In this document: positions 1 through 8,041 of the stretch, piece by piece
Position numbering within the stretch: position 1 is the stretch's first letter
Layout: each line of letters begins with the position of its first letter
DNA from: Bradyrhizobium sp. YR681
GTDB lineage: Bacteria > Pseudomonadota > Alphaproteobacteria > Rhizobiales > Xanthobacteraceae
DNA: 43,090 nucleotides
Assembly: GCF_000282615.1 (NCBI RefSeq)
Contig: NZ_AKIY01000309.1
Location: 1 to 43,090, forward strand
Reading direction: 5' to 3'
Program-made: the position numbers and the translations under genes
The notes under the pieces: generated by a model
The model's input: only the letters and a program-made list of their open reading frames with translations
The model's database searches: none
What the model was told of the DNA's origin: nothing

Positions 1-922
1 GGCGGGCGAGCTCGCCCGCCTTGGTCTCGTTGACGGCAAATTCGATGAAGCCGGTGCCGCCGCTTTTGGCCTTCGGCGCCAGCGGCTCGCCGGAAAATTT
101 CGGCCAATCCGGCGCGAGCTGGTCCTCCAGCAAGATCAGCGAACGCAGGCCGTCGACCGCCGTCTGCGCGGCCGAGCCGGCGCGGAACTGGTCGTTGAAG
201 ATCTCCAGCGACAGCGGCCCGGCATAGCCGGTCGCCGCGACCGCCTGCATGAATTCGCCGACCGGCAGGTCGCCCTGGCCGGGGAAGGAGCGGAAGTGCC
301 GACTCCACGACAAAATGTCGAGCTCGAGTTTCGGTGCGTCGGCAAGCTGCACCAGAAAGATCTTGTCCCCGGGGATCGAGGCCATGGCGCGGACCGGAAA
401 GCCCGGCGCCAGCGCGTGAAAACTGTCGAGGATGATTCCGATCGCGGGATGATCGGCCCGCCGCACGATCTCCCAGGCGTCGCGGTAGTCGTTGACATGG
501 CGGCCCCAGGCCAGCGCCTCGTAGCCGACGCGCAGGCCCCGCTTGGCGGCGCGCTCGCCGAGCTCGCGAAAGTCATCCGCGGCGCGGTCGATGCCGCCGA
601 GGGATGAGGGCGAGACGTTGGAGCAGATCAGCAGCAGATCGGTGCCGAGCTCCTGCATCAGATCGAACTTCCGCTCGGCGCGGGCAAAGTTGCGGGCACG
701 CTGCGGCTCCGGCATGCCTTCGAAATCGCGGAACGGCTGGAAGGCGCAAATCTTGAGATTGAGATCGTGGCAGAGCTTTGCGATGTCGCGCGGCCCTGCG
801 CCGAACGACAGCAAATCGTTCTCGAAGATCTCGACCTCGTCGAAGCCGGCGGCTGCGATGGCGCGGAGCTTTTCGTCCAGCGCGCCTGAGAGAGAGACGG
901 TCGCGATCGAGCGCTTGTTCAT
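1..922 (-). CDS. quiC: 3-dehydroshikimate dehydratase, N-terminal part of a fusion with an HPPD-like domain (partial)
   Basis: The product should convert 3-dehydroshikimate to protocatechuate, feeding quinate/shikimate carbon into the beta-ketoadipate pathway in the cytoplasm. About 307 codons are visible and the gene runs off the left edge. Residues 1 to about 270 form a sugar-phosphate-isomerase-type TIM barrel. It has a YEALAWGRHVN motif (134-144) and LDSFH (165-169). E135, D166, Q192 and E240 match in order and spacing the metal-binding set known from QuiC-type dehydratases. From about residue 290 the sequence (FIEFAVNE) begins a 4-hydroxyphenylpyruvate-dioxygenase-like domain, as in the long fused QuiC enzymes. 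The ATG overlaps the stop of the upstream ATPase gene by ATGA, so translation is coupled. It is the last visible gene of the LysR-aroE-importer operon. Sugar isomerase is the fallback name, but motif and context both favour QuiC. Confidence 0.85.
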   Translation of the reverse strand, partial: MNKRSIATVSLSGALDEKLRAIAAAGFDEVEIFENDLLSFGAGPRDIAKLCHDLNLKICAFQPFRDFEGMPEPQRARNFARAERKFDLMQELGTDLLLICSNVSPSSLGGIDRAADDFRELGERAAKRGLRVGYEALAWGRHVNDYRDAWEIVRRADHPAIGIILDSFHALAPGFPVRAMASIPGDKIFLVQLADAPKLELDILSWSRHFRSFPGQGDLPVGEFMQAVAATGYAGPLSLEIFNDQFRAGSAAQTAVDGLRSLILLEDQLAPDWPKFSGEPLAPKAKSGGTGFIEFAVNETKAGELAR

Positions 923-1656
923 GCTGCTGTCTCCTCCATGGCTCCCCCGAGGAAGAGCTGGCCGATGCGGGGATCGTTCAAAATGCGCTCCGCCCTGTCG
1001 ACCATGCGGGTCTGGCCGAGTTCGAGCACGATGCCGAAATCGGAGATCTCCAGCGCCGAGCGCGCGTTCTGCTCGATCATCAGGATGGTGACGCCGCGAT
1101 CGCGCAGGGATTTGAGGATGTCGAAAGTCTGCTGCACCATTAGCGGTGACAGGCCGATCGAGGGCTCGTCGATCAGCACGAGTTTTGGTTCGAGCAGCAG
1201 CGAGCGGGCGATCTCGAGCTGCTTCTGCTCGCCGCCGGACAATGTCGAGGCCTGCTGCGTCGACTTGCGGCGGAGGGCCGGAAACAGGTCGAGCGCGGCT
1301 TCGATCCGCTTGGGCAGGTCGATGCCTTTCCCGGCTGAGACCCCGCCGAGCTCGATGTTGCTGCGGACCGAAAGCTCCGGGAAAATGTTGCGCCCCTGCG
1401 GCACGTAGCAGATGCCGGCATTGAGCAGCGCGCGCTGGCTCAAATGGGTGACGTCGCGGCCCGCAAAGCTGATCTTGCCATCGCGCAGCTTCAGCAGGCC
1501 GAAGATCGCCTTGAACACGGTGGACTTGCCGGCGCCGTTCGGGCCGATGATGGTGGTGATGGTCGCCGGCGGCACCGAAAAGGTCGTGCCGTTCAGGATG
1601 GTCATCTTGCCGTAGCCGCCGACGAGATTGTGAACCGAGAGGATCGGGTCGCTCAT
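919..1656 (-). CDS. livF: Branched-chain-type ABC importer, ATPase subunit (LivF class)
   Basis: This is one of the two cytoplasmic ATPases of importer 1, 245 aa, normal for LivF. Walker A is at residues 38-46 (GPNGAGKST), the signature LSGGE at 139-143 and Walker B LVLIDE at 159-164. The start is the ATG giving MSDPILSVHN: an in-frame ATG 39 codons upstream would run back across the livG stop and add a low-complexity basic tail. The gene overlaps the following dehydratase gene by ATGA. The Liv-type family carries amino acids but also many aromatic and hydroaromatic acids. Here the dehydratase and dehydrogenase neighbours suggest a shikimate/quinate-like substrate, which is an inference from context only. 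Confidence 0.9.
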   Translation of the reverse strand: MSDPILSVHNLVGGYGKMTILNGTTFSVPPATITTIIGPNGAGKSTVFKAIFGLLKLRDGKISFAGRDVTHLSQRALLNAGICYVPQGRNIFPELSVRSNIELGGVSAGKGIDLPKRIEAALDLFPALRRKSTQQASTLSGGEQKQLEIARSLLLEPKLVLIDEPSIGLSPLMVQQTFDILKSLRDRGVTILMIEQNARSALEISDFGIVLELGQTRMVDRAERILNDPRIGQLFLGGAMEETAA

Positions 1657-1667
1657 GCTCGCTCTCC

Positions 1668-2411
1668 CTAATGTCCGAGATAGGCTTCGATCACGGCGGG
1701 GTTTTTTCGCACCTCGTCGGGGCGTCCCATCGCCAGCACCTTGCCTTCCGCCATCACCATCACGCGCGAGCACAGCGACATCACGAATTCCATGTTGTGC
1801 TCGATCACGACGAAGGTGGCGTTCTTCTCGCGGTTGATCGCGATCAGGCGTTCCTTCAGGTCCGACAGCATCGACGGGTTGACGCCGCCGGCGGGCTCGT
1901 CGAGCAGCACCAGGCGCGGGCCGCCCATGAAGGCCATGGCGGCATCGAGCAGCTTCTGCTGGCCGTAGGAGAGACCCCCGGCCGGCTCATCGGCGAGATG
2001 ATCGAGCTTGAAGAAGCCGATCATCTGGTTGGCGGCTTCCGTCAGCCCGGCATCGGAGCGGCCGACCAGGCGCGAGGCCATGTTGCCCTGGTGCTCCTGT
2101 CCCGCAAGGATCAGGTTTTCGCGCACCGAGAGCTTGGGGAATACCTGCAACAGCTGGAAAGTGCGGCTGACCCCGAGCTTGTTGAGCTCGGCGGGCCGCA
2201 AGCCCGTGACGACCTTGCCGTCGAGCTTGACCTCGCCGCCCGACGGCGTGAGCTGGCCGAGGATGCAGTTGAACAGGGTCGACTTGCCGCAGCCGTTCGG
2301 TCCGATCAGGCCGAGGATCTCGCCTTCGCGGACATCGAAGCTGACGTCGGCGACGGCGCTGATGCCGCCAAAATTCTTCTTGATGCTGGTGACTTCGAGG
2401 ACTGCGCTCAT
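1668..2411 (-). CDS. livG: Branched-chain-type ABC importer, ATPase subunit (LivG class)
   Basis: This is the second ATPase of importer 1, 247 aa. It has Walker A GPNGCGKST at residues 37-45, a signature LSYGQQ and Walker B LVLLDEP, all in the expected order. The family's long loop after Walker A and the C-terminal IEAYLGH ending are typical of LivG. The start MSAVLEVTSI is set by an ATGA overlap with the stop of the upstream livM. An 11-base gap separates it from the downstream livF. It forms a heterodimer with LivF on the cytoplasmic face of the LivHM permease. Confidence 0.92.
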   Translation of the reverse strand: MSAVLEVTSIKKNFGGISAVADVSFDVREGEILGLIGPNGCGKSTLFNCILGQLTPSGGEVKLDGKVVTGLRPAELNKLGVSRTFQLLQVFPKLSVRENLILAGQEHQGNMASRLVGRSDAGLTEAANQMIGFFKLDHLADEPAGGLSYGQQKLLDAAMAFMGGPRLVLLDEPAGGVNPSMLSDLKERLIAINREKNATFVVIEHNMEFVMSLCSRVMVMAEGKVLAMGRPDEVRKNPAVIEAYLGH

Positions 2412-3406
2412 TGCACCGTCTCCAGACGCGACTTCGCGACGGCGCGCAACGCGGAGGCCGCCTTGGTGCGGCGCTCGGCGAGATAGCGGTCGAGGATTCC
2501 CAGAATGCCCGTCGGCGACCAGATCAGCAGCAGCATCACCGCCACCGCGTAGATCATCAGATAATAGCCTTCCGTGAAGCGCAGCCATTCCGGCAGCAGC
2601 ACTGCGATCATCGCGCCCAGGAAGGGACCGAAATAGAACCCGGCGCCACCGACGATCACCATCATCAGGAGGTCGAGCGAGAGCGACAGGTTGAAGGGAA
2701 CAGGATCGATATATTGCGTCAGCGGCGCATAGAGCGCGCCGGCGATGCCGCCGAGCGCCGAGCCGATCGCAAAAGCCATCAGCGTGTAGCGTCGTGTGTC
2801 GATGCCGAGCGACTGCGCGCGCAAGGGATTCTCGCGCAGTGCCATGAAGGCCCGGCCCCAGGGCGAGCGGATCAGCCACCATACCGCGGCCGAGACGATC
2901 GCGAGCGAGCCGAGGCAGACATAGTAGAAGGGCAGTGGCTTGTTGGTCGCGAACCCGAAAATGTGCGGGCGCGGAATGTTGGAGATGCCGTAGATGCCGC
3001 CGGTGAGCCAGCTCTCGTTGCGGAACACCAGGAAGGCCAGCGTCGAGAAGGCCAGCGTGACGAAGGCAAGGTAATGGTGCTGCACCCGCAGCGCGGGATA
3101 GCCGAGCACCCAGCCGACCGCAAAACTCAGGACGATCGCGACCACGATTGCGGCCGGCAGCGGCCAGCCATGGGTGGTCATGATCGCCGCCGCATAGGCG
3201 CCGATGCCGACGAAGGCGCCCTGCGCCAGCGAGACCTGGCCGGCATAGCCGAGCGTGAGATTGAGGCCCATCGCGGCGATCGTCATCACCGCCCATTGGC
3301 TCAGGATGAACAGACCATAACGGTTGAAGTTCATGGGGACGACGATCAGGCCGGCGATGACGATGAGGCCGAGCGCGATCTTCAGGGGTTTGGCGAAGCT
3401 GGTCAT
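2408..3406 (-). CDS. livM: Branched-chain-type ABC importer, permease subunit (LivM class)
   Basis: This is an inner-membrane permease of 332 aa with about eight to ten hydrophobic segments. It carries the LivM hallmark stretch GYAGQVSLAQGAFVGIGAYA near residue 50, and a hydrophilic extension at the C-terminus (RYLAERRTKAASALRAV) not needed for membrane insertion. The chosen start MTSFAKPLKI overlaps the livH stop by ATGA. The same reading frame stays open far upstream, but that stretch is antisense-like read-through over livH and is not coding. It pairs with LivH to form the transmembrane channel of importer 1. Confidence 0.92.
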   Translation of the reverse strand: MTSFAKPLKIALGLIVIAGLIVVPMNFNRYGLFILSQWAVMTIAAMGLNLTLGYAGQVSLAQGAFVGIGAYAAAIMTTHGWPLPAAIVVAIVLSFAVGWVLGYPALRVQHHYLAFVTLAFSTLAFLVFRNESWLTGGIYGISNIPRPHIFGFATNKPLPFYYVCLGSLAIVSAAVWWLIRSPWGRAFMALRENPLRAQSLGIDTRRYTLMAFAIGSALGGIAGALYAPLTQYIDPVPFNLSLSLDLLMMVIVGGAGFYFGPFLGAMIAVLLPEWLRFTEGYYLMIYAVAVMLLLIWSPTGILGILDRYLAERRTKAASALRAVAKSRLETVQ

Positions 3407-4278
3407 ACCGTGCGCTCCTCGGCGCGGCCGAGCAATCCTTGCGGCCGGAACAGGATCACGACGATCAGGAAGATCAGCGGCACCGCCGCGCGATACTGGG
3501 TGGAAACGTAGCTCGCCGCGAGATTGTCGAGCACGCCGATCAACAGGCCGCCGGCGATCGCGCCACGCACCTGGTTGAAGCCGCCGACGATCGCGGCGAT
3601 GAAGGCGGCCTGGCCGAGCACCTCGCCGGAGGAGAATTTGGCGAGGTAAATCGGCGTGATCAGCAGCGAGGCCAGCGCGACCAGGAAAGCATTGATCAGG
3701 AAGGTCAGCAGGATCATGCGTTCGACCGGCACGCCGATGATCCGCGCCACCGTCGGGTTCTGCGCCGCCGCCTGCATCTGGTGGCCGAGCGAGGTGCGGT
3801 TCAGCAGCGTGGTCAGACCGAACACGGCGAGGATGGCGACGACGAGCACGCCGATGCTTTGCAGCGAGACGGCATGGCCAAGGATGGAGATGTCGCCGGT
3901 CGGCACGATCGAGGGGAAGGGCGAGGCCTCCGCGCTGAAGAACTGCTTGACGGCTTCCTTGAGGCCGATCGCCAGTGCCATGGTCGCGATCGCCAGCGGC
4001 AGTACGCCGTGGCGCATCATCGGATCGACCAGCAGCAGCTTGAAGGCGAGGCCCAGCAGGATCATCGAGAGCAGGATGCCGAGGATGATCGCGAGCCAGA
4101 ACGGCGCACCGGCATGCATCGCCGCCAGCATCAGGAACGCCGGCAGCATCACGAACTCGCCTTGCGCGAAATTGATGGTCTGCGAGGTCTGCCACAGCAG
4201 CGTGAAGCCGACCGCGACCAGCGCATAGATCGCGCCGGTGGCAAGTCCTGCGACCAGTAGATCGAACAGATTGGACAT
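3403..4278 (-). CDS. livH: Branched-chain-type ABC importer, permease subunit (LivH class)
   Basis: This is an inner-membrane permease, 291 aa, the usual LivH length, and strongly hydrophobic throughout. The N-terminal segment GLATGAIYALVAVGFTLLWQT and the QTINFAQGEFVMLPAF motif are family hallmarks. It lies downstream of the binding-protein gene, separated by 174 bases that hold a large palindromic repeat. Stop and start overlap with livM by ATGA. With LivM it makes the membrane pore. Specificity is set mainly by the periplasmic protein encoded at 4453-5583. Confidence 0.92.
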   Translation of the reverse strand: MSNLFDLLVAGLATGAIYALVAVGFTLLWQTSQTINFAQGEFVMLPAFLMLAAMHAGAPFWLAIILGILLSMILLGLAFKLLLVDPMMRHGVLPLAIATMALAIGLKEAVKQFFSAEASPFPSIVPTGDISILGHAVSLQSIGVLVVAILAVFGLTTLLNRTSLGHQMQAAAQNPTVARIIGVPVERMILLTFLINAFLVALASLLITPIYLAKFSSGEVLGQAAFIAAIVGGFNQVRGAIAGGLLIGVLDNLAASYVSTQYRAAVPLIFLIVVILFRPQGLLGRAEERTV

Positions 4279-4313
4279 TTTCCCCTCTCGTGTCGCTCGT
4301 CCCGCTCTGTCGT

Positions 4314-4440
4314 CTCCCTCGCCCCGTTCTTACGGGGAGAGGGCGGGGTGAGGGGTTCTATCCACGAGCCTATCTCTCACCGTCTTTGCTGAAGCACCCC
4401 TCACCCCGACCCTCTCCCCGCGAAGAGCGGGGCGAGGGAG
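4314..4440. repeat. Palindromic intergenic repeat, type C copy 1
   Basis: The element is bounded by a perfect 13-bp inverted repeat (CTCCCTCGCCCCG and its complement). Inner arms of CTCTCCCC type fold into smaller hairpins. It fills most of the gap between the binding-protein gene and livH. A related copy is at 16677-16819. In the transcript it would form a strong stem-loop that could protect the binding-protein mRNA or reduce read-through into the permease genes (inference). Confidence 0.8.
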
Positions 4441-4452
4441 AAGGGCCGCGCC

Positions 4453-5583
4453 TCACTTCACCTTCGGCAGCACCTGCTTCACCACCTGCTTGCCTTCGAC
4501 CACCTCGACCAGGAAGCTCTGGCGGTCGATGTCGCCGGTGTCGCTGAAGGTGACGTCCATCAGGATGCCCGGCTCGTCCGCGGCTTTGATGGTGAGGCCA
4601 TGCAGCGTGTCGGCGAACGCCTTGGAATCGACCTTGCCCATTTTCTCGGTGGTGGCCTTCACCATGTAGACGGCGAGGTAGCCCTTCAGGCCGTTATGGT
4701 CAGGGACGTAATTGTACTTCTTGGAAAACTTCTCGCGGAACGCCTTGATCAAGTCGACCGGCGCGTCGGTGGTGAGGCCGACATGGCCGCGCGCGCCGTT
4801 GGCGGCATCGCCGGCGAGCTCGATCACCTTCTGGCCGATCAGCGTGGTCTCGCCCATCAGCGGCGCGGTGACGCCCTGGCGCTTCAGCTCCTTCAGGATG
4901 CGCGCGCTCTCTTCCTCGTTGAGATAGACGAAGACGGCATCGGGATTGGCGGATTTGATCTTGCCGACGTCGGCGGCGAAATCGGCCTGGCCCGCTTCGG
5001 TCGAGAGGTCGGCGACCACCTTGGAGCCAAGCCGGTCCAGCTCCTTGACCACGACATCGCGCCCGCCGCGGCCAAAGTCGTTGTTGACCCAGACCACCGC
5101 GACCGTCTTCGCCTTCATCTCGTCGTGGATGTACTTTGCGACCTTCGGCATCGACGATTGCTGGCCGAACGAGGTGCGGAACAGGAATTTGTTACCCGCC
5201 TGCGTCAGCTCGGCGGCCTCGCCGCCCATGATCTGCGCGATGCCGGCTTCGGCGGCGAGCGGCGCGGTGACCTTCACCGAGCCGGAATAGCCGGGCCCGA
5301 GCAGCACATAGGGCTCGGCGTCGAGCGCCTTCTGCACTTGGGCGCGGGCAACGCCGGGGTTGGACTGCGAGTCGGCGTGGGTGACCTCGAGCTTGCGGCC
5401 GAGCACGCCGCCCTTGGCGTTGATCTCCTCGATCGCGAGGTCGATGCCGTTCTTCCAGTTGGTGCCGACGGTGGCGCCGCCGCCCGAGAGCTCGGCAACG
5501 TCGGCGAGCTTGATCGCCTGTGCCTGGACGCTGGTTGCAGTCGCGAAGGCAAGCAGGGCGCCCGCCAGTAGTGTCGATTTCAT
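4453..5583 (-). CDS. Periplasmic substrate-binding protein of a Liv-type ABC importer
   Basis: This protein captures the substrate in the periplasm and delivers it to the LivHM permease; 376 aa. Residues 1-22 form a signal peptide with a hydrophobic core (LLAGALLAFATATS) and a VQA-QA cleavage region. The mature part is a type I periplasmic-binding-protein fold. It has the usual opening IKLADVAELSGGGATVGTNWKNG and the NAKGGVLGRKLEV segment of the Leu/Ile/Val-binding-like family. It lies between aroE and livH on the same strand. Family members in soil alphaproteobacteria often bind aromatic acids rather than amino acids. The operon's dehydrogenase and dehydratase suggest shikimate, quinate or a relative, but the ligand cannot be read from sequence. 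Confidence 0.88.
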   Translation of the reverse strand: MKSTLLAGALLAFATATSVQAQAIKLADVAELSGGGATVGTNWKNGIDLAIEEINAKGGVLGRKLEVTHADSQSNPGVARAQVQKALDAEPYVLLGPGYSGSVKVTAPLAAEAGIAQIMGGEAAELTQAGNKFLFRTSFGQQSSMPKVAKYIHDEMKAKTVAVVWVNNDFGRGGRDVVVKELDRLGSKVVADLSTEAGQADFAADVGKIKSANPDAVFVYLNEEESARILKELKRQGVTAPLMGETTLIGQKVIELAGDAANGARGHVGLTTDAPVDLIKAFREKFSKKYNYVPDHNGLKGYLAVYMVKATTEKMGKVDSKAFADTLHGLTIKAADEPGILMDVTFSDTGDIDRQSFLVEVVEGKQVVKQVLPKVK

Positions 5584-5639
5584 GGTCTCTCCTCCCGTTT
5601 TCTCTGATTTGTCCGCGGCCTTGTGTCCGGCCGCTTTGG

Positions 5640-6518
5640 TTACGCTGCGTGATAGGCCGAACTGCGTGCCGCCATCACCTCGTCAAAGGCCTCTCCCATG
5701 ATCTCGGTCGATGGGGCGAGGCCGGTGAACAGTTCGAATGCATCCGCGGCCTGGTAGATCGCAAGCTCCCGTCCGGTCATGATCCGCGCGCCCTTGGCCC
5801 GCGCCGCGGCCAGCAAGGGTGTGATCAGCGGCGAATAGACGGCGTCGGCGACCCAGAGGTTTTCGCGCAGCAATGTCGCGGCGACCGGGGTGTCCCGGTT
5901 CGGCAGCATGCCGACTGGCGTGCCGTTGACGAGCCCGGTTGCGCCGTCGAGCGCGTCCTCGACGCTTCGGGCCACCCGCGCGCCGCCATGCGGGGCCAGA
6001 AGCGCGGCCAGTTTCTCGGCCCGCGCCGGCTCGCTGTCGAAGATGCGGAGGTCGGAAACCTTCAGGCTCGCCAGCGCAAAGGCGATCGCCTTGCCGACCC
6101 CGCCGGTGCCGATCACGGCGACCGCATTTCCGGAGGGGGCCAGCAGTGGCGCGACCGCACGCGCAAAGCCTGTGGTGTCGGTGTTGTGGCCGATCAGCCG
6201 GCCGTCCCTCACGACGACGGTGTTGACCGCAGCCATGGTCGCTGCCGTCGGCGCCAGCTCGTCCAGCAGCGGGACCACGGCTTCCTTGTAGGGAAAGGTG
6301 ACGTTGGTGCCGGCAAAGCCCAGCCGCCGGACGCCCTCGAGCATCATCCTCAGCCCCGCTGCGTCGGCGCCAGCCACTTCGATGAGCTGATAGTGGCCGC
6401 GCAGGCCCAGCGCCTCGGCGGCGCGTTCATGCATGGCAGGGGAGGCGGAGTGCGCGATCGGCGCGCCGATCAGGCCGGTCAGGAGTTTTTTGGGTGTGGC
6501 GGGTCCGCGGCTAGACAT
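5640..6518 (-). CDS. aroE: Shikimate/quinate dehydrogenase (AroE family), probably catabolic
   Basis: The product should interconvert shikimate (or quinate) and its 3-dehydro form; 292 aa. Seen motifs are the substrate-binding SxS near the N-terminus (IAHSASPAMHE), NVTFPYKE with the catalytic lysine, NTDTTGFARAV, and a Rossmann loop GTGGVGKAIA. After the second beta strand of the cofactor fold the sequence reads IFDSEPARAEKL. NADP-dependent biosynthetic AroE usually has an NRT motif here. An aspartate at that point usually means NAD, as in catabolic quinate/shikimate dehydrogenases. With the QuiC-type dehydratase and importer in the same operon, a degradative role is more likely than aromatic biosynthesis. 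The binding-protein gene follows after 56 bases. Confidence 0.85.
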   Translation of the reverse strand: MSSRGPATPKKLLTGLIGAPIAHSASPAMHERAAEALGLRGHYQLIEVAGADAAGLRMMLEGVRRLGFAGTNVTFPYKEAVVPLLDELAPTAATMAAVNTVVVRDGRLIGHNTDTTGFARAVAPLLAPSGNAVAVIGTGGVGKAIAFALASLKVSDLRIFDSEPARAEKLAALLAPHGGARVARSVEDALDGATGLVNGTPVGMLPNRDTPVAATLLRENLWVADAVYSPLITPLLAAARAKGARIMTGRELAIYQAADAFELFTGLAPSTEIMGEAFDEVMAARSSAYHAA

Positions 6519-6608
6519 GATCCACTATCGTCTCTCAGGGCGCGTTGATGTCCGGCCATTAGCGGGGAAATCCGCGCAATTCCAAGGGGGACGATAGCCT
6601 TTCCCCTG

Positions 6609-6653
6609 CCTAACACAATTACCCTTTCATCCCGCAAACCTAACATAATGTTA
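6609..6653. promoter_or_regulatory. Candidate LysR-type operator region upstream of aroE
   Basis: A perfect 13-bp palindrome TAACATAATGTTA (6641-6653) fits the T-N11-A pattern of LysR-family sites and includes the stop codon of the LysR gene. A direct repeat of its left part (CCTAACAYAAT) occurs at 6609-6619 and 6639-6649, exactly 30 bp apart. Both lie 91-135 bp before the aroE start, where an operon promoter is expected. Binding is inferred, not shown. Confidence 0.4.
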
Positions 6654-7610
6654 TTTCTTCCGCCCGCGCACCGGCGCGGCCTTGCCGTTGCCGCGGGCCG
6701 GCTCGACCGCGCGCATCTCGGCGCGCAGCGACTCGATGAAATATTCGACGTGAAGCGACAGCGGCGCGCCGCGCTTCACCGCGATATAGGTGTCGAACCG
6801 CGTCGGCTCGGTGATCTTGATCAGCTCGATGCCGGGATAGCCGCCATGGGCCACCGTGAACTGGTCGATGATGGCGATGCCGAGCCCCGCTTTCACCAGC
6901 GCGCAGACCGTGGTGCCGAAGCGCGCGCGGATGGTGATGTTGTAGTCGAGGCGGTGGCGCGCGAAGATTTCGGCCATGATCCGTCCGTAGGGGTCGTTGG
7001 GGTCGATGCCGATCAGCGGATAGCGGGTGATCTCGGCGGCGGAGACCTGCTTGCGGCCGGCGAGCTCGTGGCCCGGTGGCACGATGCAATAGAGCTCGCC
7101 CGAGGCGAGCGGCATGAAGTCGAGCCCGGAATGCTCCAGCCGGTAGCTCATTGCGACGCATTCGCCGCGGCCGAGCATGAGATAGTCGATGGCTTCCTCG
7201 AGCTTGAGGATGTTGATGTCGATGCCGAGATCGGGATAGCGGCGGCGAACCCGCTCGATCGCGCGCGGCACCATCACCTGCGAGATGCTCGGCACCGAGC
7301 CGATGCGCAGCTCCGACAGACCGCCGCGGCCGATCTTGGAGATGATTTCGGAGAGATCGTCGACCTTTTTGTAGACGCCGTTGATCTGCTCGAAAATGTT
7401 CTCGGCTTCCGGTGTCGGGAAATAGCGTCCGTTCTGGCGCTGGAAGAAGCGGATGCCGAGCGATCGCTCGGTGTATTTGACGAGTCGGCTGATGCCCGGC
7501 GCGGACACATTGAGCAGCTTCGCCGCGCCGCCAATGGTGCCCGTCACCATCACGGCACGGATCACTTCAACCTGGCGCAGCGTCATCATGTTCTTGGCAT
7601 CTTCCGGCAT
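6651..7610 (-). CDS. LysR-family transcriptional regulator
   Basis: This is a DNA-binding activator or repressor of 319 aa, standard LysR length. The N-terminal winged helix-turn-helix covers about residues 8-67 (LRQVEVIRAVMVTGTIGGAA, then VSAPGISRLVKYTERSLG, then FFQR). The co-inducer domain follows from about residue 100 (LRIGSVPSISQVMVPRAI). The last 15 residues are rich in Gly, Arg and Lys. It is the first gene of the minus-strand run leading into aroE, the importer and quiC, so it is the obvious candidate regulator of that operon with a hydroaromatic acid as effector (inference). The start MPEDAKN is used; an internal ATG seven codons later is possible. Confidence 0.88.
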   Translation of the reverse strand: MPEDAKNMMTLRQVEVIRAVMVTGTIGGAAKLLNVSAPGISRLVKYTERSLGIRFFQRQNGRYFPTPEAENIFEQINGVYKKVDDLSEIISKIGRGGLSELRIGSVPSISQVMVPRAIERVRRRYPDLGIDINILKLEEAIDYLMLGRGECVAMSYRLEHSGLDFMPLASGELYCIVPPGHELAGRKQVSAAEITRYPLIGIDPNDPYGRIMAEIFARHRLDYNITIRARFGTTVCALVKAGLGIAIIDQFTVAHGGYPGIELIKITEPTRFDTYIAVKRGAPLSLHVEYFIESLRAEMRAVEPARGNGKAAPVRGRKK

Positions 7611-7646
7611 CCGAAAACGATCGTGACACCGATCATCTCACGACAG

Positions 7647-7868
7647 ATGCGATGTCATCCAGCGCCAAGTGTGCTGATGTGGATGGAGGCGGCAAACCAG
7701 GCTGGTGTCCCGGACGCGCTGCAGCGCATCGTCGAGGAGACGCTAAGCTGCGTTCGAAGCCAACTTCCCGGTCAGATTGTTTCGATTAAAATCAGCGCGT
7801 CGATATCGAAGGGTGGCGACGTCGCGCGATCTGTTGCATCCGCGCCGCTTGCTGCAACTGCGTTCTAG
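7647..7868 (+). CDS. Small hypothetical ORF (doubtful)
   Basis: This is a 73-codon open frame with no family I recognise and no clear ribosome binding site. The reading includes a plausible amphipathic stretch (DALQRIVEETLSCVRSQLPG). It runs convergent to the 58-aa ORF on the other strand, and the two stop codons share one CTAG (7865-7868). It could be real or chance; the region before it is a divergent promoter region for the LysR gene. Confidence 0.22.
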   Translation: MRCHPAPSVLMWMEAANQAGVPDALQRIVEETLSCVRSQLPGQIVSIKISASISKGGDVARSVASAPLAATAF

Positions 7869-8041
7869 CTCGCCGGCCCCTCGGGCGACACGCTGTCTGC
7901 GAGCTCGCTGCGTTCGCCTTGCAGCACCTCGCGCGCGAACTCGATGATCTTCTGCTTGTTTGCCGTTTCGCGGACGGCGAAGAACACGCGGTTCAATTCC
8001 AGGCCGAGTACGCTGTTGAGGGCGATGTCCTCGTCTTGCAT
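7865..8041 (-). CDS. Small conserved-looking hypothetical protein, 58 aa
   Basis: This short open frame starts at an ATG preceded by GGAAGCGGGAAAACC, a usable purine-rich ribosome binding site. The protein (MQDEDIALNSVLGLELNRVF...) is acidic, lacks membrane segments and appears mostly helical. A charged middle part is followed by a Ser/Pro tail. I do not recognise the family. It lies between the LysR gene and luxR, divergent from luxR, with a 167-base gap that must contain the promoters of both. Codon use has the strong G/C third-position bias of neighbouring genes, which favours a real gene. Confidence 0.5.
   Translation of the reverse strand: MQDEDIALNSVLGLELNRVFFAVRETANKQKIIEFAREVLQGERSELADSVSPEGPAS

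Noticed and set aside
1..20. Perfect 20-bp palindrome at the left edge
   Set aside because: It lies inside the dehydratase coding sequence and encodes an ordinary Ala-Gly-Glu-Leu-Ala-Arg stretch, so it is probably codon-bias chance.
2411..4195. Long minus-strand open frames covering livM and livH in other frames
   Set aside because: They are rich in Arg, Ala, Asp and Gly with no family match and are frame shadows of the permease genes in high-GC DNA.
3439..4260. 273-codon plus-strand open frame opposite livH
   Set aside because: It is extremely rich in Gln, Arg, Asp and His, typical of antisense reading of a hydrophobic protein gene.
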